Below, one piece after another: positions 11,386 through 21,052 of a stretch of 64,000 nucleotides of DNA. Source of the DNA: Nageia nagi (taxonomy: Eukaryota; Pinophyta). The notes below the pieces were generated by a model, which ran no database searches, had not been told where the DNA came from, and saw only the letters and a program-made list of their open reading frames with translations. Positions within the stretch are counted from its first letter, which is position 1. Each line of letters opens with the position of its first letter. Both the position numbers and the translations under genes were made by a program. The stretch spans positions 90,644,001-90,708,000 of the forward strand of contig JBITNC010000001.1 in the NCBI GenBank assembly GCA_050084985.1, read 5' to 3'.

Positions 11386-11609
11386 CTAGTTCTGGACGTC
11401 ACATTCTCAGGGGAGTGTTTATTTTTTCCTTCTTATATTACTTCTGTGTATCTTTTTTTGTATGCATACTACTGATTTCCTAAGAATGTCATGTATGGAC
11501 TCAGGGGAGTCTGTAAATGCCCTTTGTTATTGTTGACAAAGGGGGAAAGAAAAGTCTCGATGCTGGTGTCTGATCAAGTGGTGTTGCCAATAATTCCAAA
11601 GGGGGAGAT
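11386..11609 (+). other. 3' untranslated region and polypurine tract of element A
   Basis: There are 224 bp between the pol stop and the LTR. The purine run AAAGGGGGAGA at 11598-11608 ends one base before the LTR start and is the likely plus-strand primer. A related purine run lies at 11539-11555. Confidence 0.8.
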
Positions 11610-13605
11610 TGTTGAGCATGTGTGATTATCATTGTTTTCAACACGTGGTTTTGGTAAAGACCGGGTACCGGAGGTGATGAGGTTAGCAAGGAGAATTGAA
11701 AAGTCAGGGTTAGTAAATAAAGCGTTACGAAGAGATGATGTCAGTGATTTCAGGCCTTAACCAAAACGGAGCCCGAAGTGATGAGGTCAGCAAGGAGCGA
11801 TCAAATAGTCGGTGGCCCAAAGAGTAAAACATTCCGAAGGGAAGAGATGATGTCATGGGAAGAACGATGTTCACATTTTTGAATGAAACCGGGTTCCAGA
11901 GATGATGAGGTCAGCAAGGGGTGATTAAAAAGGCCCGGGGTCAGTAGATTAAGCGTTCCGAAATGAAATGATAAAAGCTCAGTTATGGAAAAAATCGGGT
12001 TCTAGAGAAAGTGAGTAGAGCATTCTGGAAGCATGAAGATGATGTCAGGGGGAGAACAACGTTCACATTTTTGAATGAAACTGGGTCCCAGAGATGATGA
12101 GGTCAGCAAGGAGTGATCAAATAACCAGATCCAGTAAGTAAAACATTCTAGAATGTAGAGATGAGAATAGCAAAGAGAGATCAAATAGCCGAAGCTAGTA
12201 AATAGAATATCTCGGAAGCATAAGGACAGCGAGAAGTTAGATCATAGTCTATTGAGCATGTGTGATTGTCATTATTGTCAACATGTGGTTTTGGCTGTGT
12301 CTTTGCGCTAGATAGTATTGATGGTCCATTTACAGTCCTGTTTGCCCCTTTTCGAAACCCCTCAAGGAGACATCTTTAAGTTTCTTTTTTTCTAGAAATG
12401 ACATCAGCACAGACATCACAGGAAGCATTTTACTCTACTTTCAGAGTCCAGAGAAGATGACATTAGAGTTGGTGTTGAAAAGTCTGGAAGGCCACACAGA
12501 TACCTTGGAACTCTCTTCCGGAGTCCGAAGATGTTGACATTATGGTGTATACAATAAACATCTAGTAAGCTAGTCAATCTCTAGACTATAGAAAGAGACT
12601 CCGAACATCGTGGGAAGCATTTTACTCTACTTCCAGAGTCTAGAAAGATGACGTTAGCAGTTGGTGTTGAAAAGTCTGGAAGGCCATGCAGATACCTTAG
12701 AACTCTCTTCCGGAGTCTGGAGATGATGACATCATGGTGTATACAATAAACATTCGGTAAGCTAGTCAATCTCTAGGCTATAGAAAGAGACTTCGAAACT
12801 AAATAATCAGATACTGTCAAATCTTTAAAATTAGTGGAGAAAGAGTTATACTTGTCTGAACAACTCTATTTGAGCAATAGGAGCATTCGTCAGTTACAAC
12901 AGTTGCAGTCTCAGATAGTGAACTCTCTTTAGTGCAGGAGCAGTTACAAATAAAGATTTCTTTTCAATTTGTTTTTGATAACGTGTCATGATAGGAATAG
13001 TTTCTTGGGGGTTTTCTTGATGTGTAACGACTTTGGATGTGAAGAGTGGATGGTAGATTGAGTGAAAACTGGCAAGTAGAGAAGTGTGGTAGAAGAGGAA
13101 TAGTGTGGAAGAGGGGAGTATCAGAAGTATGTGAAGTGAACAAATGAATATGCAGATAGTATAGTGATTATTTAACATGTGTTACTTTGGAGCTGTGTGC
13201 AGAGATCAAACAATGAGCATTAGAGCTAGACCATTAAGGGTCTTCTAGAACTGTATTCTTTCCTCCTTTTTGAATGTTGTATCAAGTGGGTGTTTGAGAG
13301 CTGGAATTGGTGTTCCAAGCAGTAGGTGCTGCTATTTTAAAGTGGTAGTTGGTGCTACCCTTCACAATTGGTGCTATGAATCTGTAAGCTTTTTTAATGA
13401 CTGGATTTGGATTGGAGTCTAAGCATCATTTTTGGGGATGTAGCCAATTTGGTGAACCTCGTTATATCTGGTGTTGTGTGATGTACTTGGTGTGCTTGCT
13501 CAATTTTCTCTGGCTTTTAATATGTCTTTATTTAAGAAGGTTAAATTGATTATTTTTTTGATACACTGATTCACCCCCCCTTCTCAGTTCACTCGAAGTC
13601 CAACA
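11610..13605 (+). repeat. 3' LTR of element A
   Basis: Collinear with 4244-6247, from TGTTGAG to CCAACA. In the first 500 bp aligned by eye it differs from the 5' LTR at roughly 8% of sites, with most differences C/T or G/A, and at several sites one LTR keeps CG where the other has TG or CA. Minus-strand open frames within it are repeat by-products. Confidence 0.9.
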
Positions 13606-13610
13606 CTTGT
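13606..13610. repeat. Right target-site duplication of element A (CTTGT)
   Basis: Matches 4239-4243; the B LTR resumes immediately afterwards. Confidence 0.95.
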
Positions 13611-13837
13611 AACATAACTAAGTTTTTGGAGTAAGATTACTCTACTAGTTTGTGTAGGAGAGAAAGAGAATTATAGTAAGAGGTGCATAGATTGAGAATT
13701 GAGAACTAGTTGTGGATGTACTCCCAAGGAGGGAGGAACCACATTATATTTGTGTTATCTTTGTGAATGGTGTTATGTTGAATGATTGAGTTTCCTAGTC
13801 TTAGACCTTGAGAATTAGAGTAGATCTAAATCCTTCA
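13611..13837 (+). repeat. 5' LTR of element B, second part
   Basis: Continues the LTR interrupted at 4243 ('aacataactaagtttttgg' onward) and ends CCTTCA just before the primer site. It aligns base for base, with few differences, to 29590-29816. Confidence 0.9.
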
Positions 13838-13839
13838 AT

Positions 13840-13851
13840 TGGTATCAGAGC
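13840..13851 (+). other. Primer binding site of element B (initiator tRNA-Met type)
   Basis: TGGTATCAGAGC begins two bases after the LTR end, as in element A. Confidence 0.9.
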
Positions 13852-13955
13852 TTGGTGTGGAAGCTCTTCTTCTTGGTGTGGAAGCTCTTCTTCTTGGTGT
13901 GAAAGCTCTTCTTCTTGGTGTGAAAGATTTTCTTTTTGGTGTGGAAGCTACATCT
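13851..13955 (+). repeat. 21-bp minisatellite in the element B leader, five units
   Basis: The unit CTTGGTGTGGAAGCTCTTCTT starts at 13851, 13872, 13893, 13914 and 13935, the last two degenerate. Because 21 is divisible by three, the repeat is open on both strands (13808-14002 plus, 13845-14033 minus), but these frames have no other support. It overlaps the last base of the primer site. Confidence 0.9.
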
Positions 13956-16641
13956 TGGTGATCCTTCTTCATTCCTCATCTTACACCCCATTGGTGAGGT
14001 AAAACTAAGAGAAGGTATAAATTTCTTCCTCATTTGGTTATCTTATGAATTATTGCATTAGATACTAACATATTTTATGAGATATTGGACCTTATTTTTT
14101 GTAAAATATGATCAAAATGGCAATAATATGTTATAATGAAACTTGATTTGTTCTTATGACACTAACTCATTTTGAACTATGTGTTAACTTTTTTTGTTAT
14201 TTGCAAAATATGGGTAATTTTTTTTACTATCCTCTAGTAAACATGTTGATAATTTAAGAGGTTAGTATATAGAAATAACATATTGTAAGCCATTTATTAA
14301 AAAGGGTGTATTTTCTTTAATATATATATGATGAGAGCAATACAAAATGATTTTACAATTATTTTTTTAATTGCAAATGGCCCTTTTCTAATTACATATC
14401 TCATAATAGCTATTTCATAGCTTAAAAAAGGGGAAAGATATTTAAAAACAATCAAATAAGGAGAAATTTCAATTTTTATTATATTTGCAACTACCCAAAA
14501 TTGAGCAAAATCAGCTACCCCTGCAGCCTCTATCGCACGACCGCCTCCACCTCCACGTCCTTCACTCTTTTACCCTGGTAGCCATGTATGCAAAATGTGG
14601 AAGCGAAGGGAAGGCATGCGAATTGTTTGACACGATGCATGATGCAGATAGAGTTTCATGGACTGCCATGATCGCAGGATATACACCAAGGTGTTACCTT
14701 GAAAGGGTAGGATATACAGTCTTTTCAATACATTGATATTAGGATATGAACAAAATGGATTTTTCTGAGATGGACCTAGAGCCTTTAAGCAGAAATCTAT
14801 CACCTTTAGTAGCATCTTTGCTACGCTCCAACCTCTCCTCCTCCTCCTCGCATGTGGTCTCCCTACCGTATCCCCCCCAACTCCTCGCGGTGGTGGTCTC
14901 CCTCCTCATTTACCCATTGTCAGAGCCATTCTGAGCTATGCAGCATCGCAATCAATGGAGGCTGCTAGCTCTACGCGAGCCACCCAACTGCAGTCGATGG
15001 GTAGGTGAAAGGGTCATGAGCCCTGTTCACATTGCCCAACCTGGTTAGGGTAGCTCCCTATCTATGTAATAGACTAAAGCCTAGCATTGTTTCTATGCTT
15101 CTATCTCACTCTGTAGGCCTTCTTGTGTCCCCTCATCAATTGGATTGATAACGTATGCCTTTGCCTCTCTATATGAAGATTACTACGCTATAATAAGGAT
15201 TTTTTTTGATCTGGGTGGGTGATTTATTAGTGGATAGAAACTTGACTCGACTTGGTCACCCCTGCTAGCCTCTGCTCGCCACTACCCATGCGGCTTAACG
15301 GATAGAAACTAGACTCGCTTGGTTGCCCCTACCACCTCCGCCGCCACTACCCACGCGGCTTACGCATGGCCACCTTCACCTTCCTTCTACTCACGTGGCC
15401 TTTTTCCATTTTTTTTTCAAACATAGTTGTTGTGCATTTAATTTTTTTTTTACCAACTAAGGAGGGGGTTTGACTGTTTTATGTCCTTGTTTAATTAACA
15501 CTTTAAGGGATTTTACCTAAGTATTTTTTAAGTATTTCATATTTCCTATAAGGGAAACCTATGCTATTTTTTAAGTAAAAAGGAAATTTTTTTACTTAAA
15601 ATGCATACTTAAAAGATAAATTTTAGCATACAAGTTTTTAGGGATAAAACTTTAAGTGAAAAGGGGGGAATTTGTATAATTTTTACTTAAAAATTTATCT
15701 AGATCTTGCATGCTAAATTTGTAATGCATGCCTCTTAGTCTTGTTTGAGGAACAAAACATGCTTAGTACTTAAAATTTAAGTTAAATAATGCATGATGCA
15801 TGTTTATTACTTAATTTTTAAGTCATGGAATAATGCATGTTTAAGTTATGGATTAATGCTAAGTAGGACATAGCCTTTTTAAAATTCATTAAAGTGTTTA
15901 AATGAATTTATGAACTGAGCAAAGTATGCAAAATGTAAAAAGTCCTTTAGGGGTTAGTACAAAACCCATTGGACTCTTAAGGTTTCAAGTTCGTGTGGAT
16001 GATGTATTTTTACTTTACTTTATATTTTTGCTAATTGTTTTATACTTGCAAAATGCAAAATATTGAAAGTAACCCCTAAAATGAACACATCCGCATGTAC
16101 TTTTCCACAACATGACTTGTTTGGGGAGCCACGAGGTGAGGACAGGGCAGACTGGAGCCTTTTTAGTCCGAAGAACCAAGTGGTGGTAAATCCATCTTAA
16201 TTGCCCCTAAGACCTCTGTTGGATTGGACATAACTATATTAGGTGGATAGGCATGTGTGTAGTGATACCACATGTCCGCACGTCCATTCAGGGATTATCC
16301 TGATAACCTAGGAGGAAAACTGAAAACCTTAAATAAGATAATTAAAATGGCCGGTCCAAGATACGTCAGATCCTTGGAAAATAGTTGGTACTTCTCCTTG
16401 AGAGAGTATATTACTGACCAAGGTGAACTGGTTGAGGACTGGTAGTACTTGGGCTCCACTCTGCGGGCATCTAGGTGAAGGCCTAATTCTATACAAGAAA
16501 ACAACCCTAACTTTATCCTTCTACGGATCTTGGTTTATAAGTTTGCACATGTGGGACATGTTTACTTATCAATGTTTTATTTGTATAGATGATAAATTGT
16601 AAAAATTTTCATTCTTATTGCATATTTACTTTTATGTAGCA
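13956..16641 (+). other. Long non-coding leader of element B, with captured or inserted sequence
   Basis: About 2.7 kb separate the primer site from the gag start, unusually long for a copia leader. The stretch is AT-rich except for a GC-richer block at about 14490-15400, which contains a PPR gene scrap (14575-14685) and a near-tandem pair of 'ggatagaaacttgactcg...cacgcggctta' blocks at 15230-15370. Whether the GC-richer block arrived before or after B inserted cannot be told from one copy. Confidence 0.5.
14575..14685 (+). pseudogene. Pentatricopeptide-repeat (PPR) protein gene fragment
   Basis: Within the frame 14485-14736 the peptide LVAMYAKCGSEGKACELF followed by RVSWTAMIAGYT is the signature of one PLS-type PPR motif and the start of the next. 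Such proteins bind organellar RNA in mitochondria or plastids. Only about 37 residues match; the flanking frame is unlike PPR and no start, targeting peptide or further repeats are present. It is therefore a scrap of a host gene lodged in the leader of element B. Chance is unlikely because the MYAKCG and SWTAMIAGY blocks keep their normal spacing. Confidence 0.8.
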
Positions 16642-17541
16642 ATGGTTGAAACCTTCATACCCAAGCATATACTCGACGGTTCCAACTTTGGCATATGGGA
16701 ACCTCGTATGAAAGCTGAGTTACAAGCAAGGAAGCTATGGAAATAGTTAATGAAGACTTGGTCGCTCCTACAGATGAGAAGGCTCTTGAAATATACAACT
16801 CAAAGAATGAGTTAGCAACTTCAATGATTTATCGTGCAGTTTCAGATGACGTCCTTCTCATGATTTCTTCTTCAACATCAGCAAAGGAAGCTTGGGATAG
16901 GTTTGAAGAAAATTTATCTTGGGTCAAAATTTTTAAGGAGGTTCACCATTTTACAAAAGTTGTTGCAATATCGTCAAGGTGAAGATGAAAGTGCTTCTAT
17001 TTACTTGAACAAAATCATTGACCTCAGGATACAACTGGTTGGCTATGGGTGCAACTGGATCAATGATGAGTTCGTGGTCTTCATCATTCTTCAAAGCCTT
17101 TCTACAAAGTTCAGTAACTTTGTCACGGTTATGGAAACTAAGGCTCGATGATGAAGAAGATGTCATCTCTCTTGATAACCTTTCTAGACTCCTTCTGAAG
17201 CATGAGGAAACTTTGAACAAGAAAATGTTGAACTTTTCTCCAAAGGATAATAGCATTACTCTAGGAGCAATCAAAACTCCTTTCAAGAAGAAGATTCAAA
17301 CATTATAAATTCAAAGATAACAAATCCTCATCTACCTTCAGAAGTATGAGCAAAAGGGCAACAATAATGGCAACTTCAAGCAAAGGAATGAAAAGCTGGA
17401 TCAAGCAATCCAACACCTCAGGAAAAGTTTGATGGAAATTGTAACTTTTGTGGCATCTTTGGGCACAAAGAGTATGATTGTCGTAAAAAGAAATTTGCTC
17501 AAAAAGGTAAGGGAAATGCAAAATGAGAAATTTCAATAATA
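16642..17541 (+). pseudogene. gag: gag of element B, frameshifted
   Basis: The ATG at 16642 starts MVETFIPKHILDGSNFG and IWEPRMKAELQARKLWK, a copia gag N-terminus, but the frame is lost by about 16744 and continues in others: 16737-16982 (EIVNEDLVAPTDEKALEIY), 16903-17151 and 17018-17308. A zinc knuckle CX2CX4HX4C lies at 17440-17481 (CNFCGIFGHKEYDC). From 17392 on the sequence is shared with the second copy at 25133. At least three frameshifts make this copy dead. Confidence 0.85.
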
Positions 17542-18475
17542 AAAAGAAGAACAAGCATGCTGCTACTGTTGCCTACTACTCAATGACTCAAACTGTTTCA
17601 AATGATTAGATTGTTGATTCAGGATGCACTAATCACATGTGTTATGAAAAGGATAAGTTTGAAAACTTTCATAAGTACAAGAAGGATGTAGTTGTGATAG
17701 GTGATAATACAGTCCTTGATATTCAAGGAATAGGGACTGTGAAGATTCATGGAAAGGCTCTTGATAATGTCTTTTATGTGCCTAAACTAAGGATGAATCT
17801 TATCTCCGTAATTCAGATTACAAGGAAAGGATACTCATTTGAGTTTACCTCACACTCTTGGTGTGTTAAGAAAGGACTTGCCACCTTGATGAAAGGATCA
17901 GTAAAGGATGACCTTTATATTGTGGATCAAGTTCCTTCAAAGATGTGTCTTGCTGCAAATGTTTGTTCAAAGGGTAATCTTTGGCATCAACAATAGGGCA
18001 CCTTAACCACAAGAGTATTCAAGATATGAAAAATCAAGAACTTGTGGAAGGTTTACCTAATATTACACCCATAATTGTTCTCTGCGAAAGGTGCATTCTA
18101 GGAAAGATGAATAGGCAAAAGTTTGAAAAAGATAAGGCAACTCGGGCTACTCGTCCTCTTCAGCTTGTGCATTCAGATTTGATGGGTCTGTTTCAGACTA
18201 AGTCTCTAGGGGGAGCTTCTTATGTTCTGACATTTATTAATGACTTCAGCAAGATGACATTTGGTTATCTACTTGAGCACAAGGATCAAACTTTTGACAG
18301 GTTTAAAGACTTCAAGGCTCTTGTTGAAAATCAAACTAATTTTAAGATCAAGATGCTAAGATCTGATAATGGGGGTGAGTATAATAGCAATGAGTTTAAT
18401 GACTATTGTGTTAAACATGGGATCAAGTGGCAATTCACAATCCCTTACACTCCTCAATAAAATGGAGTTGTTGAA
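17542..18475 (+). pseudogene. pol: Protease and integrase of element B, copy 1
   Basis: The protease motif DSGCTNHM begins at 17616, preceded by a TAG (17607-17609) where Trp is usual. The frame 17637-17996 covers the remaining protease and the gag-pre-integrase region, ending at a TAG in the LWHQQ block; a frameshift follows and 17981-18460 carries GHLNHKS, CERCILGK and the catalytic core: first Asp in LVHSDLMG (about 18174), second in LRSDNGGEY (about 18363), and the third, Glu of NGVVERKN, beyond a TAA at 18458-18460. All three catalytic residues survive but on broken frames. Confidence 0.9.
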
Positions 18476-19310
18476 AGGAAGAATCAACCATTATGGAAAT
18501 GGCAAGGTGCATGTTGGGTAACCTTCCTAATTTCTTATGGGGTGAAGCTTATTCACACCCTAAATAGGTGTCCTACTAAAGCAGTTGAAGGTAAAACTCT
18601 GTATGAAGCATGGACAGGAAAGAAACCTAACATATCACACTTTAGGGTCTTCAGTTGTGATGCATTTGCCTTCATTACCTCAGAGAAAAGAAAGAAGTTG
18701 GATAAAAGATCAGAAAAATACATCTTTATGGGGTATGATAATCAACATAGAGGTTACAAGCTCTACTTCTCATCCCATAAAATAGTCTTTGTTTCTAGGG
18801 ATGTCAAGTTCAATGAACTTCCTGAGGATACGACTTCACATGCTGAGGTGTCTGATTTAGATGATTCTTCGCCTGCACCTAACTAGTTGGATGATAATGT
18901 AGGGAAGTCACCACAAGAACAAAATTCTTCAGCTCAGAGAATTACAAGAAGTATGACCTTGAATAAATCTTTATTTGCCAAAATTGATAATACGAATGAG
19001 CCATCAACCTTCAAAGAAGCTTCCAAGCAAGAGTGTTGGATGGAAGCTATGAAAGTTGAGTATGAGGCGCTCATGAAAAATGAAACTTGGGATTTGGTTC
19101 CTTATCCCAATGAGAAAAATGTGATTGGAAATAAATGGATATACAAGGTCAAGTACAATTCTAATGGAGAAATTGAAAAATACAAAGCAAGGTTATTGGC
19201 CAAAGGATTCGCTCAGAAATATGGTATTGATTATGAGGAAACCTTTGCTCCTATGGCCAAGATGCCTACTGTTAAGATAATCCTTACTCTTTCTGCAGCT
19301 CAAGGATAGA
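18476..19310 (+). pseudogene. pol: Integrase C-terminus and RT N-terminal part of element B, copy 1
   Basis: The frame 18542-18886 contains KKPNISHFRVFSCDAF and EKYIFMGYDNQHRGYKLY, the copia integrase C-terminal block, and ends at a TAG at 18884-18886. The next frame (to a TAG at 19307-19309) has NETWDLVPYPNEKNVIGNKW and ARLLAKGFAQKYGIDYEETF, the first RT blocks. Near 18487 one base is missing and near 18560 about 12 bp are missing relative to copy 2, so copy 1 decayed slightly after the duplication. Confidence 0.9.
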
Positions 19311-20519
19311 AAGTTTTTCAACTTGATGTCAAGAGTGCATTTCTCAATGGTGACTTGGATGTAGAAATCTACATGAATCAACCAGAAGGATTTATTTCAG
19401 AAGGAAAAGAGTCTCTTGTGTGTAAGCTAAAGAAGTCTCTGTATGGACTTAAGTAAGCACCTAGAGCATGGTACAAGAAAATTTCAGGATTCTTTGCAGA
19501 TATTGGTTTTTTCAAGTGCTTCTCTGACTCATATCTCTATGTACTCAATCAAGGAAAAGACGTGGTCTTAATTCTCCTTTATGTGGATGATCTTCTCATA
19601 ACTGGCAATAATATTGAAATCATCCAAGAGTGCATATCCAAACTGAAAGCAACATTTGAAATGACTGATCTAGGTCTATTGTATTACTATCTTGGGATGC
19701 AAGTATACCAACACAAAGATTGTACTTATCTTAGTCAATCTAAGTATATATCAGACATCTTGTAAAAGTTTAGAATGGAGGAGTGTAGATATACTGCAAT
19801 ACCTATTTCTCTTGGAATCATTGTATCTCTGAGCTCAAATTCTCAGTTGGCTGATGCTACAGCTTATAGGCAATTGATCGGTAGTCTTCTGTATCTGACT
19901 AGTGAATCTGATGGCACGATTCATGCAAAAACCATATGTTGAACACCTCAATGCTATTAAGCAAATCTTGAGGTATGTGGTAGGGACAAAGGATCTTGCT
20001 CTTAAGTATTCCAAAGTGCCCTCGATTGTTCTCTTCGGGTTCTCAGATTTTGACTATGGGGGAGATAGAGATGATAGAAAATCAACCTCTGCATATGTGT
20101 TCAGCATTGGTTTAGGTGCTATCTCTTGGGCTTCCAAGAAGCAACCTACTGTGACTCTTTCTACCACCGAAGTCGAATATCGAGCCATGTCTGTTGCTGC
20201 CCAAGAAGCTATTTTGCTGAGGCATCTTTTGAACGAAATTAGGTATGAGTAAAATGACCCATCTCTTATTTCTTCAGACAATCAATCGGCTATCACTTTG
20301 GCTAAGAATCCTGTGTTCCATCAGAGAACCAAACATGTGGAAATCCAAGCCCATTTTATCAGGGAGAAGGTTCTAGATGACATCATACACTTGGAGTATT
20401 GTCCATCTACTGAAAACTCTGCTGATTTATTCACCAAGCCCCTTCCTGAAGCTCAGCTCAGCAAGCTTAGGGATTCTCTCGAGTTGGTGAAGTTGCCCTC
20501 AAGGGGGAGTGAAGTTTGA
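19311..20519 (+). pseudogene. pol: RT core and RNase H of element B, copy 1
   Basis: Visible blocks are [13 protein letters not shown] with the first catalytic Asp, KKSLYGLK then TAA (19454-19456) where Gln is normal, and the YVDD box at 19580-19591 in frame 19562-19765. RNase H follows: RQLIGSLLYLT (about 19868), LRYVVGTKDLALKY, RKSTSAYVFSIG, TTEVEYRAMSVAAQEA and, after a TAA at 20250-20252, HVEIQAHFIREKVLDD with the closing ADLFTKPLPEAQLSKLRDS, ending at 20517-20519. The order and motifs are those of copia pol; the exact copia lineage was not settled. Confidence 0.9.
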
Positions 20520-20596
20520 ACTTTTGTTAGTGATGACAACTTCACCTCTAAGAGGCTCTTTTGTTGTTGTTATATAGTGTGTGTTGATTATGATAT

Positions 20597-21052
20597 ACCT
20601 CTATGGTAAGTTTGCTTTGCGTGACAAACTTGTTGTACATTTTTATACCTTCATGGTAAGTTTGCTCTACGTGACAAACTTGTTGTACATTTTTATACCT
20701 CCGTGGTAAGTTTTCTCTGCGTGACAAACTTGTTGTACATTTTATACCTCTGTGGTAAGTTTTCTCTGCATGACAAACTTGTTGTACATTTTTATACCTC
20801 CGTGGTAAGTTTGCTCTGCGTGATAAACTTGTTGTACATTTTATACCTTCATGGTAAGTTTGCTCTGCGTGACAAACTTGTTGTACATTTTTATACCTCC
20901 GTGGTAAGTTTGCTCTGCGTGACAAACTTGTTGTACATTTTATACCTCCGTGGTAAGTTTGCTCTGCGTGAGAAACTTGTTGTACAATTTTTTGAGCATA
21001 TAATTAATATATCTCTGTGGTAAGTTCGCTCTACATGAGGAACTTGTTGTAC
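20597..21052 (+). repeat. 49/50-bp alternating minisatellite in the 3' region of element B, copy 1
   Basis: Units begin at ACCT on 20597, 20647, 20697, 20746, 20796, 20845, 20895 and 20944, followed by a diverged ninth unit. Spacing is 50, 50, 49, 50, 49, 50, 49, so that most of the array has a 99-bp double unit. The unit contains 'gtggtaagtttgctctgcg' and 'gacaaacttgttgtac'. The 99-bp period keeps frames open on both strands (20703-21023 plus, 20548-20925 minus); these should not be taken as genes. The copy ends inside the array at 21052, while copy 2 goes on. Confidence 0.92.

Larger units (their letters stand above)
4244..13605 (+). mobile_element. Element A: SIRE/Maximus-like Ty1/copia retrotransposon, complete but inactive
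   Basis: A 9362-bp element with long LTRs (2004 and 1996 bp), both beginning TGTTGAGCATG and ending CCAACA, a tRNA-Met primer site, one long gag-pol frame and a polypurine tract. The target duplication is perfect. Lineage is judged from the long LTRs, the large gag with several zinc knuckles and coiled-coil, and the integrase C-terminal block containing FGSKCYIKR and [20 protein letters not shown], which is characteristic of the SIRE group. The space between pol and the 3' LTR is only 224 bp, so there is no env-like ORF. Confidence 0.9.
17392..21052 (+). repeat. First copy of the 3.66-kb direct repeat inside element B
   Basis: Matches 25133-28803 from the 'aaagctggatcaagcaatcc' start to 'ggaacttgttgtac', where the copies part. 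The offset is 7741 at the left and 7754 over most of pol; the changes are a 1-bp indel near 17523, a 1-bp and about 12-bp loss near 18487-18565 in this copy, and small minisatellite differences. By eye fewer than about 20 substitutions separate them (about 0.4%). Both carry the same premature stops, so they arose by DNA duplication, not by independent retrotransposition. Confidence 0.92.

Noticed and set aside
11386-11609. env-like ORF of a SIRE element after pol in element A
   Set aside because: Only 224 bp separate pol from the LTR and no frame is open.
13808-14033. Ser/Cys- or Lys-rich small proteins over the 21-bp repeat
   Set aside because: Products of a repeat whose length is a multiple of three.
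20548-21023. Long open frames on both strands of the 49/50-bp minisatellite
   Set aside because: The 99-bp double period keeps any frame open; the peptides are simple repeats and the same pair appears at 28302-28774. No start context or homology.
20597-21052. CRISPR-like array
   Set aside because: Units are contiguous with no unique spacers, and the setting is a plant retrotransposon.
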